Notes: generated from the sequence alone by a model not told the origin. A stretch of 64,000 nt of DNA from Cohaesibacter sp. (GCA_025210795.1 JAOAQZ010000019.1:124001-188000), one strand, 5' to 3'; shown: positions 8,002-17,549, counted from the stretch's first letter. Made by a program: numbers and translations.

Positions 8002-8718
8002 ATGACCGATCCGAACCAACCAGCATCCTCCCCCCGTAAAGAAGAGCAGGCAAGCCTTGCGGCCCTTGTGGGTGAGGCCGAGCTGGATCCGTCGCTGATT
8101 GAGCGTGGCCGCCTTCTTTTTGCGCAAGCTTGGGATTTTATGTGGGGCACAAAATTCTTTCATCAGCTTCCACCCATTGAAGGGGTCGAGATTGCCTTTG
8201 CCGGTCGCTCCAATGTGGGCAAAAGCTCCTTGCTCAATGCCATTACCGGCCGCAAGGCACTGGCTCGCACATCGAACACGCCGGGCCGTACCAAAGAGCT
8301 TAACTTCTTCCGCCCCGAGAAAGAGCCAACGCTGGTTATTTGTGATATGCCTGGCTATGGCTATGCGCGCGCTTCCAAAACGGAAGTTGCTGCATGGAAC
8401 GAGCTTATTCTTGACTATCTTAGGGGCCGCCCCAATCTGCGGCGGGTCTATGTTTTGGTCGATAGTCGCCATGGGCTGAAACCAACGGACCTTGAGGTGA
8501 TGAGCACTCTGGACAAGGCTGCGGTGAATTATCAGGTGGTGCTGACCAAGGTCGACAAGACCAAGCTTGCTGATCTGAAAAAAGTCATTGCCAAGGTTGA
8601 GTTGGGCCTTAAAAAACGGCCTGCCGCTCACCCGGAAGTTTTGCTGACGTCATCGGAGAAAAAGATTGGCATTGCCCGCCTGCGCGCAGAAATGCAGCTG
8701 CTGGCCGAGGGATTTTGA
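8002..8718 (+). CDS. engB: Ribosome biogenesis GTP-binding protein EngB/YihA/YsxC
   Basis: 238 aa from ATG 8002 (MTDPNQ); the frame is open upstream to 7924 but the extra residues are not family-like. It is a TRAFAC GTPase needed for 50S subunit assembly. G1 [14 protein letters not shown]2 threonine region [12 protein letters not shown]3 DMPGYGYA, G4 TKVD and G5 TSS are all present. The N-terminal extension of about 70 residues before the G domain is common in alphaproteobacteria. argB follows 113 bases downstream. Confidence 0.96.
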   Translation: MTDPNQPASSPRKEEQASLAALVGEAELDPSLIERGRLLFAQAWDFMWGTKFFHQLPPIEGVEIAFAGRSNVGKSSLLNAITGRKALARTSNTPGRTKELNFFRPEKEPTLVICDMPGYGYARASKTEVAAWNELILDYLRGRPNLRRVYVLVDSRHGLKPTDLEVMSTLDKAAVNYQVVLTKVDKTKLADLKKVIAKVELGLKKRPAAHPEVLLTSSEKKIGIARLRAEMQLLAEGF

Positions 8719-8831
8719 CGCAGCATATTATGCCGAAAATCAGATTCAATACCCTATATTGCGTTGCATCTCACCCTTAAGGGGTCTATAGAGCATAGTG
8801 ATATTTCCTTGTCCTTTGTTGAGTGAAGACC

Positions 8832-9731
8832 ATGTCCGACAGCGCCTTTCAAAAACCGCATAATCGCGCCAAAATTATCTCTGAAGCCCTGCCCTATATG
8901 CAGCGCTATGATGGTCAATCCGTTGTGGTGAAATATGGCGGCCATGCCATGGGCGAGGAAGCATTGTCGGAGGCCTTTGCCCGCGATATCGTTCTTTTGA
9001 AACAATCGGGGGTTAAACCCATTGTTGTGCATGGCGGGGGTCCGCAGATCAAATCCATGCTGGCCCGCCTTGGTATCGAAAGCGAGTTTAAAGGCGGTTT
9101 GCGCGTTACCGATGCCCGCACCGTGGAAGTGGTGGAAATGGTGCTGGCTGGCTCCATCAACAAATCCATCGTGCGCAATATCAATGCCGAAGGGGGCCGC
9201 GCTATTGGCCTTTGCGGCAAGGACGGCAATATGGTGATTGCCGAAAAGCTCAACCGCACCATTCGCGACCCTGACAGCATGATCGAGGAAGTGGTCGATC
9301 TGGGATTTGTTGGCGAGCCCAAGAAGGTCAACCGCACCGTCATCGACATGGTGGCAAAAGACGCTCTTATTCCGGTTATTGCGCCGGTTGCGCCCGGTGA
9401 AGATGGCCATACCTATAACATCAATGCCGACACCTTTGCTGGCGCGATTGCCGGCTCGGTCAGTGCCAAACGCCTATTATTCCTGACCGACGTGCCCGGA
9501 GTTCTTGATAAAGAAGGCAATCTGATCAAGGAGCTGACCATCAAGCAAGCCCATGCGCTGATTGCTGATGGCACCATTTCAGGCGGCATGATCCCCAAGG
9601 TTGAGACCTGCATTGATGCTCTTAACAAGGGGGTTGAAGGGGTCGTAATTCTCGATGGCAAAGTGCCCCATGCTGTGCTTTTGGAGCTGTTTACCGAAGG
9701 CGGCGCCGGAACGCTTATCAAGCATAACTAG
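8832..9731 (+). CDS. argB: Acetylglutamate kinase
   Basis: 299 aa from ATG 8832 (a GTG at 8823 in frame is an alternative). It catalyses the second step of arginine synthesis, phosphorylating N-acetylglutamate with ATP. Amino-acid kinase fold motifs: [10 protein letters not shown] (phosphate loop with Lys), VVHGGGPQI, the substrate-binding GLCGKDGN region, [10 protein letters not shown] and [12 protein letters not shown] terminator lies directly after it. The engB-argB order is common in Rhizobiales. Confidence 0.97.
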   Translation: MSDSAFQKPHNRAKIISEALPYMQRYDGQSVVVKYGGHAMGEEALSEAFARDIVLLKQSGVKPIVVHGGGPQIKSMLARLGIESEFKGGLRVTDARTVEVVEMVLAGSINKSIVRNINAEGGRAIGLCGKDGNMVIAEKLNRTIRDPDSMIEEVVDLGFVGEPKKVNRTVIDMVAKDALIPVIAPVAPGEDGHTYNINADTFAGAIAGSVSAKRLLFLTDVPGVLDKEGNLIKELTIKQAHALIADGTISGGMIPKVETCIDALNKGVEGVVILDGKVPHAVLLELFTEGGAGTLIKHN

Positions 9732-9755
9732 GCTTTATTACAAGACCAGACATTT

Positions 9756-9784
9756 AAAAGGCTGCTTTAGGGCAGCCTTTTTTG
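9756..9784 (+). terminator. Intrinsic terminator after argB
   Basis: Arms aaaaggctgc (9756-9765) and gcagcctttt (9772-9781) pair perfectly around a 6-base loop and run into a T tract. It also faces the convergent peroxidase gene; its A-rich left flank could serve the opposite strand. Confidence 0.88.
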
Positions 9785-9799
9785 TTTCATTACGCTTTA

Positions 9800-11119
9800 T
9801 CAAAAAGTGAGGCTTGGTGCCTCTCCTGACAGGCTTTTGAGGAAGGCTTCCAGATCTTCGATATCCTGACTGGTGAGCGCTTGATCACGCAGGATTGTCA
9901 GACGTCTCTGACTTTTCTTGCCACTTATAGCTACCGAAGAAATAGCCAAGTCATCAACCGGATCATCACTGATGATTTTGCCCAGTTGCGAGACCGCCAT
10001 AATCCGGATGGCTTCCTTTAGGTCCTTTACCGCTCCATTGTGAAAATAAGGACCTGTTTGTGCAATATTGCGCAGGCTTGGCACCCGCCAGACAGACGCT
10101 TTGCCTTCAACAAGCAGATCATATTTTTTGACATAGCTGTTGTCAGCAAATACCGGGAAGGAGCGATAGGCTCCGATATTTTTGATGCTTCCCGCAGCTG
10201 AGAATATTGGATCAATATGGCAGCTGCGGCATCCGACTTCCTGAAATAATGCCATGCCACGCAATTGTTGGGCGCTGAGAGCCGTATCATCGCCTGCGAT
10301 AAATCGATCATAAGGGGCATTGGGTGTGATAAGCAGCCGCTCATAAGACGCAATCGCTTTTGCAATCCTGTCGATAGTGATTGAGGCTTTTTGTCCAAAT
10401 GCCTTTTCAAACATTGGTGCATAATCGGGATTGGCTTTGACGCGCAACTCCACTGCCTCCCAGTCAGGCATTGCCATCTCTACCGGATTGATAAAGGGCT
10501 GTTTGGCCTGATGTTCCAAACTCGTTGCCCGCCCATCCCAAAAGAGCCGCGTCAGAAAAGCTGCATTAAAAACCGTTGGAGCACTCACGCTTCCCTTTTG
10601 GCCATCCACCCCGGTGGAGACCGGTGCATTGTCGTCCCCTCCCGTCTCCAGATTATGGCAGGACGCACAAGAGATCGTGTGATCAATGGAGAGATTTTTG
10701 TCAAAGAACAGTTTCTTGCCCAGTCTGGCTTTGGCCAGCTTTTGCGGATTGTCGGCCGGTGGTTTGACGGTTTGAGGCAGTGCCTGCCAGGTACTCCAAT
10801 TGCCTGATTTGGCCAGTTGGGATGGCAGGGTTATAATTCTTGCCAAGTCGGGTTGCGAGAATTCTGGCCCCTCTCTTTGTCTCTGCACCAATTTTGTTGG
10901 TGCCAGATCCGGTTTCGCAACATCCAGATAGAGAATCACTCCGGCCTTGATGGAGAGGGCAAAAACACCCAAACCCAGGCCAAAGGCCAGAAACAGTCGC
11001 CCCTGACCTCCCAATCTTACTCTTTGTGCCAGCTCCTTTGAGACAAGCGCAAGGGCTAGCATTCCCAGCCCGAGGGCCGAGAAGAGGATCATCATTATTT
11101 CTGTATTGGGGTCATCCAT
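9800..11119 (-). CDS. Membrane-anchored di-haem cytochrome c peroxidase (CcpA/MauG family)
   Basis: 439 aa from ATG 11119, preceded by gggagag; the frame is open to 11188 without a ribosome-binding site. Two N-terminal hydrophobic helices (about 8-27 and 42-65) are followed by a periplasmic domain with two c-type haem sites, CASCH (151-155) and CRSCH (297-301). Family sequences such as LGKKLFFD, SCASCHN, SAPTVFNAAF and LRNIAQTGPYFHNG support bacterial di-haem peroxidase, which reduces H2O2 with cytochrome electrons; MauG-type oxidases share the fold. Most family members carry a cleaved signal peptide, so the two membrane helices are notable. Transcribed after the truncated hemoglobin gene, 102 bases away, probably together. 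Confidence 0.88.
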   Translation of the reverse strand: MDDPNTEIMMILFSALGLGMLALALVSKELAQRVRLGGQGRLFLAFGLGLGVFALSIKAGVILYLDVAKPDLAPTKLVQRQREGPEFSQPDLARIITLPSQLAKSGNWSTWQALPQTVKPPADNPQKLAKARLGKKLFFDKNLSIDHTISCASCHNLETGGDDNAPVSTGVDGQKGSVSAPTVFNAAFLTRLFWDGRATSLEHQAKQPFINPVEMAMPDWEAVELRVKANPDYAPMFEKAFGQKASITIDRIAKAIASYERLLITPNAPYDRFIAGDDTALSAQQLRGMALFQEVGCRSCHIDPIFSAAGSIKNIGAYRSFPVFADNSYVKKYDLLVEGKASVWRVPSLRNIAQTGPYFHNGAVKDLKEAIRIMAVSQLGKIISDDPVDDLAISSVAISGKKSQRRLTILRDQALTSQDIEDLEAFLKSLSGEAPSLTF

Positions 11120-11221
11120 TGTCTCTCTCCCAAAGCTCAGGAAAGATGCCCTGCCAACCCTATAAGGAAGTGCGTCATGATCGGCCACGGGGAGAGGGCC
11201 GAAAGCTGGCAGGGCGCGGGT

Positions 11222-11698
11222 TTATTTCACTTCAACGATGTCTTTGCGGGTGCTTTCAAAGAATGCCAGCACATCAGCACGCTCTTTTTGCGGCACATTG
11301 AACTTATCGAGCGTGGCCTTGAGATGGGTGATCAGGCGATCCCAATCTTCTCCATCAATCCGCATACCCACATGTGCCAGCTTCATATCGCGGCCGGTAT
11401 AATAACGTGGGCCGCCAGCCTGATTGGCAATGAAATCAATGATTAGTTGCACCTCGCGGTCAATCCCGTCTTTGCCCCGATGTGCCCAGAAACGCCCCAT
11501 TTTCGGGTCAGCCATCAGGCGGGCTGCTACATCATGGGTGACGGCGGTGATGGCATCATAGCCACCAAGGCGCTCGTAAAGGGTTGGCTTTTCCGCTGCC
11601 ATACCAGCCGATGGCATGGCAAGGAGCGGCATTGCCAGACAGGCTGTCAGAGCAATGATTTTGAGAGGATTGGTCCGCGATACAGATTTGATCAACAT
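11222..11698 (-). CDS. Exported group I-like truncated hemoglobin
   Basis: 158 aa, ATG 11698 with ggag upstream. The N-terminus (basic residues, then IIALTACLAMPLLAMPSAGMA) is an export signal, probably cleaved near residue 34; an LTAC sequence ending at Cys20 is a weak lipobox alternative. The mature part matches truncated globins: LYERLGGYDAI, the CD1 aromatic in GRFWAHRG, and the proximal haem His109 in MKLAHVGM. The B10 tyrosine usual in group I proteins seems to be missing from THDVAARL. Such globins bind O2, NO or peroxide and are usually cytoplasmic; a signal sequence beside a periplasmic haem peroxidase suggests oxidant or NO chemistry outside the cytoplasm. Confidence 0.85.
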   Translation of the reverse strand: MLIKSVSRTNPLKIIALTACLAMPLLAMPSAGMAAEKPTLYERLGGYDAITAVTHDVAARLMADPKMGRFWAHRGKDGIDREVQLIIDFIANQAGGPRYYTGRDMKLAHVGMRIDGEDWDRLITHLKATLDKFNVPQKERADVLAFFESTRKDIVEVK

Positions 11699-11832
11699 TG
11701 ATCTACTCCAGTTTTGGCTGGCACCTCTTTTTCATGATGAGATGCCCGGTTTGGTCTTGCCAAAAAACTAGAGAAAAATGTATTATATTAGAAATTATAG
11801 TTTTGAATTTTATCTATAGAAAAAATAAATAA
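11699..11832. promoter_or_regulatory. AT-rich divergent promoter, hemoglobin/peroxidase versus lysR
   Basis: The 134-base region is strongly AT-rich. Minus-strand TATAAT (complement of 11794-11799) could be the -10 box for the hemoglobin gene. An interrupted repeat tatag-N13-ctata (11796-11818) and a palindrome tctataga (11813-11820) have the size of LysR-type binding sites. A LysR regulator commonly binds between itself and a divergent target. Confidence 0.45.
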
Positions 11833-12774
11833 ATGAAACTGCGCCAACTTCAATTTGTTAAAAGTGTTGCGGAAACCGGCTCCTTTTCCAAAGCGGCTGA
11901 GCAATGCTGCGCAACCCAGCCAACGCTCTCCAATGCCATTGCCCAGCTGGAAGAAGAGCTTGGCGGAAAGCTTTTTGATCGCACCACACGCAAGGTGGGG
12001 CTTACCGCCTTTGGCGCTCACATTCTTGGCCGCATTGAGGAGGTTCTGAGGGCCGAGCAGGACGTTTTGCAAGCTGCCAAAGCCTATCATGACCCCGATC
12101 ACAAATTGCTGCGTATTGGCTTTTCCCCGCTTGTTGATATGGGGCTTCTCAATCATATCTTGCAGCCATTTTGCCATAAATATCAGGATATTGAGTTTTT
12201 CTTTAAAGAATGCCTGCTTGATGACTTATCACAGCGCCTGCGCGATGACGTGATTGATATTGCCATCATTCCTGCCAGCATGCTTGAGACGGGATATGAA
12301 CATAGATCCTTCTACAAAGATCCGCTTTTCTATCTTGCAAAGGATGGCACTAAATTGCCTCAACCCGGCAGCTCTTTGAAGCTTGCCGATTTGCCCTCTG
12401 ATCCCGTCATTATGACCGGTGGGGGATGCGGTTTAAATGGCGCGCTGGAGCGTTTGTTTCAAAATGAGGGTGCAACGCTTACGCCTTATCGAGGGCAGGC
12501 AATGTCCTATCCGGTTATTGAAGAATGGGCAGATCTTGGTATTGGCGCGGGTATTTTGCCGCAAGCCAAACTGTCCCAATCACGAGGGATCACATATCCC
12601 TTGGCTTTGAAGGATGGATCAGAGGCTTCGTTTGAATTCAGCTGGGTCTGGCCGCACAATGCGAAGTTACGCCCGCATATTGCGCTCTTTACCGATTATA
12701 TCGAGACCATTGTTCCCTCACTCATTACAGGAAGCGATGGAATTGTGCCAATGCGGGCTTCACAGTCATCGTAA
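11833..12774 (+). CDS. LysR family transcriptional regulator
   Basis: 313 aa. N-terminal winged HTH (MKLRQLQFVKSVAETGSFSK, then QPTLSNAIAQLEEELGGKLF) and a C-terminal periplasmic-binding-like sensor domain from about residue 92. In the sensor domain Cys199 lies in TGGGCGLNGALERLF, the same place as the peroxidatic Cys of OxyR, but the resolving Cys is replaced by Leu208. A Cys in this region is not rare in LysR proteins, so redox sensing is only a possibility. Divergent from the hemoglobin/peroxidase pair, its probable target. The stop codon lies 2 bases from the end of convergent mutM. Confidence 0.88.
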   Translation: MKLRQLQFVKSVAETGSFSKAAEQCCATQPTLSNAIAQLEEELGGKLFDRTTRKVGLTAFGAHILGRIEEVLRAEQDVLQAAKAYHDPDHKLLRIGFSPLVDMGLLNHILQPFCHKYQDIEFFFKECLLDDLSQRLRDDVIDIAIIPASMLETGYEHRSFYKDPLFYLAKDGTKLPQPGSSLKLADLPSDPVIMTGGGCGLNGALERLFQNEGATLTPYRGQAMSYPVIEEWADLGIGAGILPQAKLSQSRGITYPLALKDGSEASFEFSWVWPHNAKLRPHIALFTDYIETIVPSLITGSDGIVPMRASQSS

Positions 12775-12776
12775 AG

Positions 12777-13664
12777 CTATGTCTGGCATTTGGGGCAAAA
12801 GAAGGTTGAACGTCCGGACTGGGTGATCCGCTCTATGCTCCCACTGCAGCCATCCTTGGTGCAGGGCTCCCCTTCCCTGTCATAGGTTTTAAAACGGTGC
12901 TGAAAATAGCCCAGACTGCCATCTGCCTTTGTGTGATCTTTAAGGGTTGAGCCTCCGGCCTTAATTGCCTCGGCAATGGTTGCGCGAATTTCTTCGGTCA
13001 GTCTTTTAAGCGCCGCTGTCGGTTTGCCGCTTTTGGTAACCAGATCACATGCTGGCTTTGCCGGATGCAGTCCGGCGCGGTGTAGGGCTTCACAGACATA
13101 GATATTTCCAAGGCCCGCAATGACGTGCTGATCCAGCAGGACCGACTTGAGCGGGGCTTTTCGCTTGACAAAGAGCGGAGCTAAGTAATCGGCGCTTAGG
13201 GCATTGCCCACCGGCTCCACCCCCAGCCGTGTAAAATAGGCGTGCTCGGGCAGCGTAGCGCGATCAAGCAGATCAAAAAAGCCAAAGCGGCGGGGATCGT
13301 TATAGAGAATCACTGCGCCGGATGAGAGAAACAGCGCCACATGATCATGCTGGGGCTTTTTCCCTCGCTCAAGATGAAAGGCCTCTTGGGCGATGAGGTG
13401 AGCATCCCCCGCTTCAACCACGCGAAAAGAGCCGGACATACCCAGATGCATAACAAGAACTGCGCCGTCATCAAGATCGGCCAGCAAATATTTGGAGCGG
13501 CGCGACAGGGCTGTAATCGTCCGCCCTTCAAGCTTCATGCCCAAATCTTTCGGGAAATCAAATCGCAGATTGGGCCGCCTGATCTCGGCTTTGGCAATGA
13601 GCTGCCCCTCCATGACCGGAGCAAGACCTGTGCGAACCGTTTCCACCTCGGGGAGTTCAGGCAT
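12777..13664 (-). CDS. mutM: Formamidopyrimidine-DNA glycosylase
   Basis: 295 aa from ATG 13664 (aaggatgg upstream); the frame is open to 13931 but the protein must start MPELPEVETVR because Pro2 is the catalytic nucleophile. It removes 8-oxoguanine and cleaves the abasic site. Other motifs: the catalytic Lys in LLADL/SKYLL region, the H2TH domain (LLDQHVIAGLGNIYVCEAL) and a C-terminal zinc finger with paired cysteines (CTKDGC and CPKC). Divergent from ubiE, a common arrangement in alphaproteobacteria. Confidence 0.96.
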   Translation of the reverse strand: MPELPEVETVRTGLAPVMEGQLIAKAEIRRPNLRFDFPKDLGMKLEGRTITALSRRSKYLLADLDDGAVLVMHLGMSGSFRVVEAGDAHLIAQEAFHLERGKKPQHDHVALFLSSGAVILYNDPRRFGFFDLLDRATLPEHAYFTRLGVEPVGNALSADYLAPLFVKRKAPLKSVLLDQHVIAGLGNIYVCEALHRAGLHPAKPACDLVTKSGKPTAALKRLTEEIRATIAEAIKAGGSTLKDHTKADGSLGYFQHRFKTYDREGEPCTKDGCSGSIERITQSGRSTFFCPKCQT

Positions 13665-13912
13665 GGATCCATCCTTTGCGCGGGATTGAAAGAGCCGCCA
13701 CGCTAGCAATCCCATCCCCTTTGAACAAGCGGGAAAATTGCAATCATACCGGTTGAGAAAAGCGCAGAACTGCGTCTCCATGACATGGATATTTCTCGTA
13801 ATATGGGCTATGGTCCGGCAAAATTTGCAAAAGAGGCTCCATCCTCCCTTTGCGGGTGTCCGGCACGGACCCACTCGCCTCTCTCTTTCCTTGGAGCTGC
13901 AGGAATACAAAT
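13665..13912. promoter_or_regulatory. Divergent region between mutM and ubiE
   Basis: A 248-base gap that should carry promoters for mutM (minus) and ubiE (plus). Open frames of both genes run into it but lack family similarity. I see no strong palindrome or hairpin. Confidence 0.4.
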
Positions 13913-14704
13913 ATGGCTGACGGTAACGCAAAACGAACCGAAGACGTAACAGAAATGGCCACCAGCTTCGGCTTTGAAGCGGTGCAGGAGGGGGACAAGC
14001 AGCCCCGCGTCAATGACGTCTTTCACAAAGTCGCAGATCGCTATGATTTGATGAATGATCTGATGTCCGGCGGCATGCACCGGCTCTGGAAAGATGCGTT
14101 TGTTGCCTGGCTTAATCCGCCCCAGCGCTCTGCCCAGCCTTTCAAACTGCTGGATGTTGCAGGCGGCACCGGAGATATCTCCTTTCGGGTGGTCGAGCGC
14201 TCAAAAGGGACGGCCCATTCCACGGTTTTTGACATCAATGGCTCCATGCTGGCTGTTGGCCGGGACCGTGCCAAGGAAAAAGGCCTTGATGGTCAGCTTG
14301 ATTTTGTGCAGGGCAATGCAGAAGATCTGCCCTTTGAAGATGGGATTTTTGATGCCTATACCATTGCTTACGGCATCCGCAATGTTCCGCGTATTGATAA
14401 GGCCTTGAGCGAAGCCCATCGGGTGCTAAAGCGCGGCGGGCGACTCATGGTGCTGGAATTTTCCAACGTGGAAATGCCGGTTCTTGACAAGGTTTATGAT
14501 CTGTTTTCCTTCCATGCCATTCCCAAAATTGGCGGGCTGGTGACGGGCGATGCTGACAGCTACAGCTATCTGGTGGAATCCATCCGGAAGTTCCCCAATC
14601 AGGCGCGCTTTAAAGCCATGATCGAACAGGCTGGCTTTCAGCAAGTCAGCTTCCGCAATCTGTCCGGCGGTATCTCTGCCATGCATTCTGGCTGGAAATT
14701 GTAA
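13913..14704 (+). CDS. ubiE: Demethylubiquinone/demethylmenaquinone C-methyltransferase
   Basis: 263 aa from ATG 13913 (aggaat upstream). SAM-dependent C-methylation in ubiquinone synthesis. Signatures: [20 protein letters not shown] near the N-terminus, the SAM motif [20 protein letters not shown] and a C-terminal [17 protein letters not shown]. Length is typical for proteobacterial UbiE. ubiB starts 2 bases after its stop, so both ubiquinone genes are likely translated from one message. Confidence 0.97.
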   Translation: MADGNAKRTEDVTEMATSFGFEAVQEGDKQPRVNDVFHKVADRYDLMNDLMSGGMHRLWKDAFVAWLNPPQRSAQPFKLLDVAGGTGDISFRVVERSKGTAHSTVFDINGSMLAVGRDRAKEKGLDGQLDFVQGNAEDLPFEDGIFDAYTIAYGIRNVPRIDKALSEAHRVLKRGGRLMVLEFSNVEMPVLDKVYDLFSFHAIPKIGGLVTGDADSYSYLVESIRKFPNQARFKAMIEQAGFQQVSFRNLSGGISAMHSGWKL

Positions 14705-14706
14705 GC

Positions 14707-16293
14707 ATGATTGGCGTCTCATCGGCACTTTTTCGTCTGGCACGGGCCGGGTTTATTCTGGCGCGTGAAGGGGTTTTCTCCATCATAAAGCCGCCAGCAG
14801 ATCTGCCTGCTCCGGCTCTGCTGGCCCTGTCAATCGCTCGCCTGTTCGAGCGCTCCGGCCTGTCGCAAAAAAGCAAGGGTGAGCGCCTGAGCATTGCGCT
14901 TAATCGCCTTGGGCCCTCTTACATCAAGATGGGTCAGTTTCTGGCAACCCGCCCTGATGTGGTGGGGCCGGAGCTTGCGACCGCCCTCTCCAGCCTGCAG
15001 GACCGCGTGCCCGCCTTTGGCATGGAAGCTGCCCGCAAGGCCGTGGAAGAAGCCCTTGGCGCGCCGGTGGATGAATTGTTTACCGACTTTAGCGAGCCCA
15101 TTGCAGCAGCTTCCATTGCGCAAGTGCATAAGGCACGGTTTGTAACCGCAAGCGGTGAAAGCCATGAGGTTGCCGTAAAGGTTCTGCGGCCCAAAATTGC
15201 TGAAAGCTTTGGTCGCGATTTGAAGGGCTTTTACACCGCAGCCCGCCTGATTGAAAAAATCCACGCTCCGTCCCGGCGCCTTCGTCCCGTGGCTGTGGTC
15301 GATACGCTGGCCAAAAGCATCCGCCTCGAAATGGACTTCCGGCTGGAAGCCGCAGCCATGAGCGAAATGGCCGAGCATTGCGCCGAGGATAAAGACTTTC
15401 GCGTGCCGGACATCTATTGGGAGCGATCTGGCAAATCCGTTATGACCATGGAATGGATTGACGGCATCAAGCTTAATGACATGGAGGGGCTTAAAGCCTC
15501 GGGTCAGGACCTCAAGCAGCTCGGCTCAACGGTTATTCAAAGCTTTTTGCGCCATGCTCTGCGTGACGGTTTTTTTCATGCGGATATGCATCCGGGCAAC
15601 TTGTTCATGGATCATGAGGGGCGGCTGGTGGCCGTTGATTTTGGCATTATGGGGCGGATTGGCGCAACAGAGCGGCTCTTTTTGGCTGAAATTCTTTATG
15701 GATTCATTACGCGCAATTATCGCCGCGTGGCACAGGTGCATTTTGATGCCGGTTATGTGCCCGAAACCCAGGATGTGGACACCTTTGCGCAGGCGCTTCG
15801 CTCAATCGGTGAGCCCTTGCAGGGACGCACAGCGTCAGAAATTTCCATGGCCAATCTATTGGGCCAGCTTTTTGAATTTACCGAAGTGTTTGGCATGCAT
15901 ACCCAAACCCAGCTGATCCTGCTGCAAAAGACCATGGTTGTGGTCGAAGGCGTGGCACGCATGATGGATAATGAGCTGAATTTGTGGAACACATCCGAGC
16001 CAGTGGTCAAAGGCTGGATGGAAGACAATTTCGGCCCCGCTGCCAAGATCAAGGAAGCTGCGGGCGGCCTTGCATCGCTGGCACAACTCTCTGCCGGATT
16101 GCCCGAAATGGCAAAACGGGCTGAGCGTCTGTCTCTCAGCTTTGATACCATGGGCCGCAATGGTATGCGTCTTGATGCCGAAACGGTGGCGGCCATTGGC
16201 AAGGCAGAGGCAAGGGAAAGCCGCTCCGGGCGCGTGGCCCTTTGGGTGATTGCAGCCAGCCTGCTGGCCATTGCAGCCGCCTTATGGGCCTAG
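14707..16293 (+). CDS. ubiB: Ubiquinone biosynthesis protein UbiB (ABC1/ADCK-type atypical kinase)
   Basis: 528 aa. Needed for aerobic ubiquinone synthesis, probably as an ATPase that helps extract lipid intermediates. Motifs of the UbiB family: KxGQ-type LGPSYIKMGQFLATRPD, EPIAAASIAQVH (Ala-rich nucleotide loop), EMDFRLEAAAMSEM, the catalytic loop HADMHPGNLF and DFGIMG. Two hydrophobic C-terminal helices end the protein (about VALWVIAASLLAIAAALWA). Immediately follows ubiE, and coaBC follows after 26 bases. Confidence 0.96.
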   Translation: MIGVSSALFRLARAGFILAREGVFSIIKPPADLPAPALLALSIARLFERSGLSQKSKGERLSIALNRLGPSYIKMGQFLATRPDVVGPELATALSSLQDRVPAFGMEAARKAVEEALGAPVDELFTDFSEPIAAASIAQVHKARFVTASGESHEVAVKVLRPKIAESFGRDLKGFYTAARLIEKIHAPSRRLRPVAVVDTLAKSIRLEMDFRLEAAAMSEMAEHCAEDKDFRVPDIYWERSGKSVMTMEWIDGIKLNDMEGLKASGQDLKQLGSTVIQSFLRHALRDGFFHADMHPGNLFMDHEGRLVAVDFGIMGRIGATERLFLAEILYGFITRNYRRVAQVHFDAGYVPETQDVDTFAQALRSIGEPLQGRTASEISMANLLGQLFEFTEVFGMHTQTQLILLQKTMVVVEGVARMMDNELNLWNTSEPVVKGWMEDNFGPAAKIKEAAGGLASLAQLSAGLPEMAKRAERLSLSFDTMGRNGMRLDAETVAAIGKAEARESRSGRVALWVIAASLLAIAAALWA

Positions 16294-16319
16294 TCAGGCG
16301 GTTGTGAGGGGAGAAAGAC

Positions 16320-17549
16320 ATGCTGGCCAATAAACGGGTACTGCTTATTATTTCAGGCGGCATTGCGGCCTTTAAAGCCATTGATCTTATTCGCCTTCTT
16401 AAAAAAGAAGGGACCAGCGTCAAGGCTATTTTGACCCAATCAGCCACGCAATTCATCACGCCCCTTACCGTCTCGACCCTTTCAGGCGAGCCTGCGCTGA
16501 CCGAGCTGTTCGACCTAACGCGCGAAGCCGAGATCGGCCATATTGAACTGTCTCGCGATGCCGATCTTGTGGTTGTCGCGCCTGCAACGGCCAATCTGAT
16601 GGCCAAGATGGCTCACGGTCTTGCGGATGATCTGGCCAGCACCACCTTGCTTGCCACCGATAAACGCGTGCTGATTGCCCCGGCCATGAATGTGCGCATG
16701 TGGGAACATGCCGCCACCCAGCGCAATCTTGAGCTTCTCAAAGCCGATGGCCATGTGATTGTTGGCCCCGATTATGGCCTGATGGCCTGTAATGAAGAAG
16801 GCTTTGGCCGCCTGTCAGAGCCAGAAGATATTCTCAGCGCTATCAAAGACCATATCGAGACCGGCGCTCTGCCCCTTAACATACAGAAAGAGGGCCCCCT
16901 TGCGGGCAAGCATGTGCTGATTACCGCAGGTCCCACCCATGAGCCGATTGATCCGGTGCGTTACATCGCCAATCGCTCATCAGGCAAGCAAGGCTATGCC
17001 CTTGCCGCCGAAGCGGCCAAGGCAGGCGCCAAAGTCACTTTGGTCTCCGGCCCTGTTACCTTGCCTGTCCCCAATGGGGTGGATCGCATTTTGGTTGAAA
17101 CAGCCCAGGAAATGTTTGACGCCGTCACCCGCTCCTTGCCAGCCGATATTGCCATTATGGCCGCAGCGGTTGCTGACTGGAAGGTTGCCAATCAAGGGCA
17201 GGAGAAAATCAAAAAGACACCGGACGGTCGTCTCCCCAGCCTTGAATTTTCAGAAAATCCCGATATTGCCCAATATGTTGGCACGCATGACAATCTGCGT
17301 CCGCAACTGGTTGTCGGTTTTGCCGCCGAGACCACCAATGTGGAGCTTCATGCCAAGGGCAAGCTCGTTAAAAAGAATACCGACTGGATCGTCGCCAATG
17401 ACGTGTCGCCTGAGACGGGCATTATGGGCGGAGACCGTAACCAGATCAAAATCGTCTCAAAAGAGGGGATTGAGGCGTGGGATGATATGCCCAAAGAGGA
17501 TGTTGCCCGCAAATTGATCGAGCGCATTGCCTCTCATTTCGCCTCTTAA
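16320..17549 (+). CDS. coaBC: Bifunctional phosphopantothenoylcysteine decarboxylase / phosphopantothenate-cysteine ligase
   Basis: 409 aa. Two steps of coenzyme A synthesis. The N-terminal flavin CoaC domain (about 1-180) has ISGGIAAFKAIDLIR, IGHIELSRDADL with the active-site His, and APAMNVRMWEH; the C-terminal CoaB domain has ITAGPTHEPIDPVRYIANRS, AAVADW and the KK segment (IKKTPDGRLP). The length is that of the fused enzyme. Likely in an operon with ubiE-ubiB upstream and dut downstream; the coaBC-dut pairing is widespread in bacteria. Confidence 0.97.
   Translation: MLANKRVLLIISGGIAAFKAIDLIRLLKKEGTSVKAILTQSATQFITPLTVSTLSGEPALTELFDLTREAEIGHIELSRDADLVVVAPATANLMAKMAHGLADDLASTTLLATDKRVLIAPAMNVRMWEHAATQRNLELLKADGHVIVGPDYGLMACNEEGFGRLSEPEDILSAIKDHIETGALPLNIQKEGPLAGKHVLITAGPTHEPIDPVRYIANRSSGKQGYALAAEAAKAGAKVTLVSGPVTLPVPNGVDRILVETAQEMFDAVTRSLPADIAIMAAAVADWKVANQGQEKIKKTPDGRLPSLEFSENPDIAQYVGTHDNLRPQLVVGFAAETTNVELHAKGKLVKKNTDWIVANDVSPETGIMGGDRNQIKIVSKEGIEAWDDMPKEDVARKLIERIASHFAS

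Noticed and set aside
12777..13931. Longer 384-codon form of MutM
   Set aside because: The catalytic N-terminal Pro must follow the initiator Met, so the start is at 13664.
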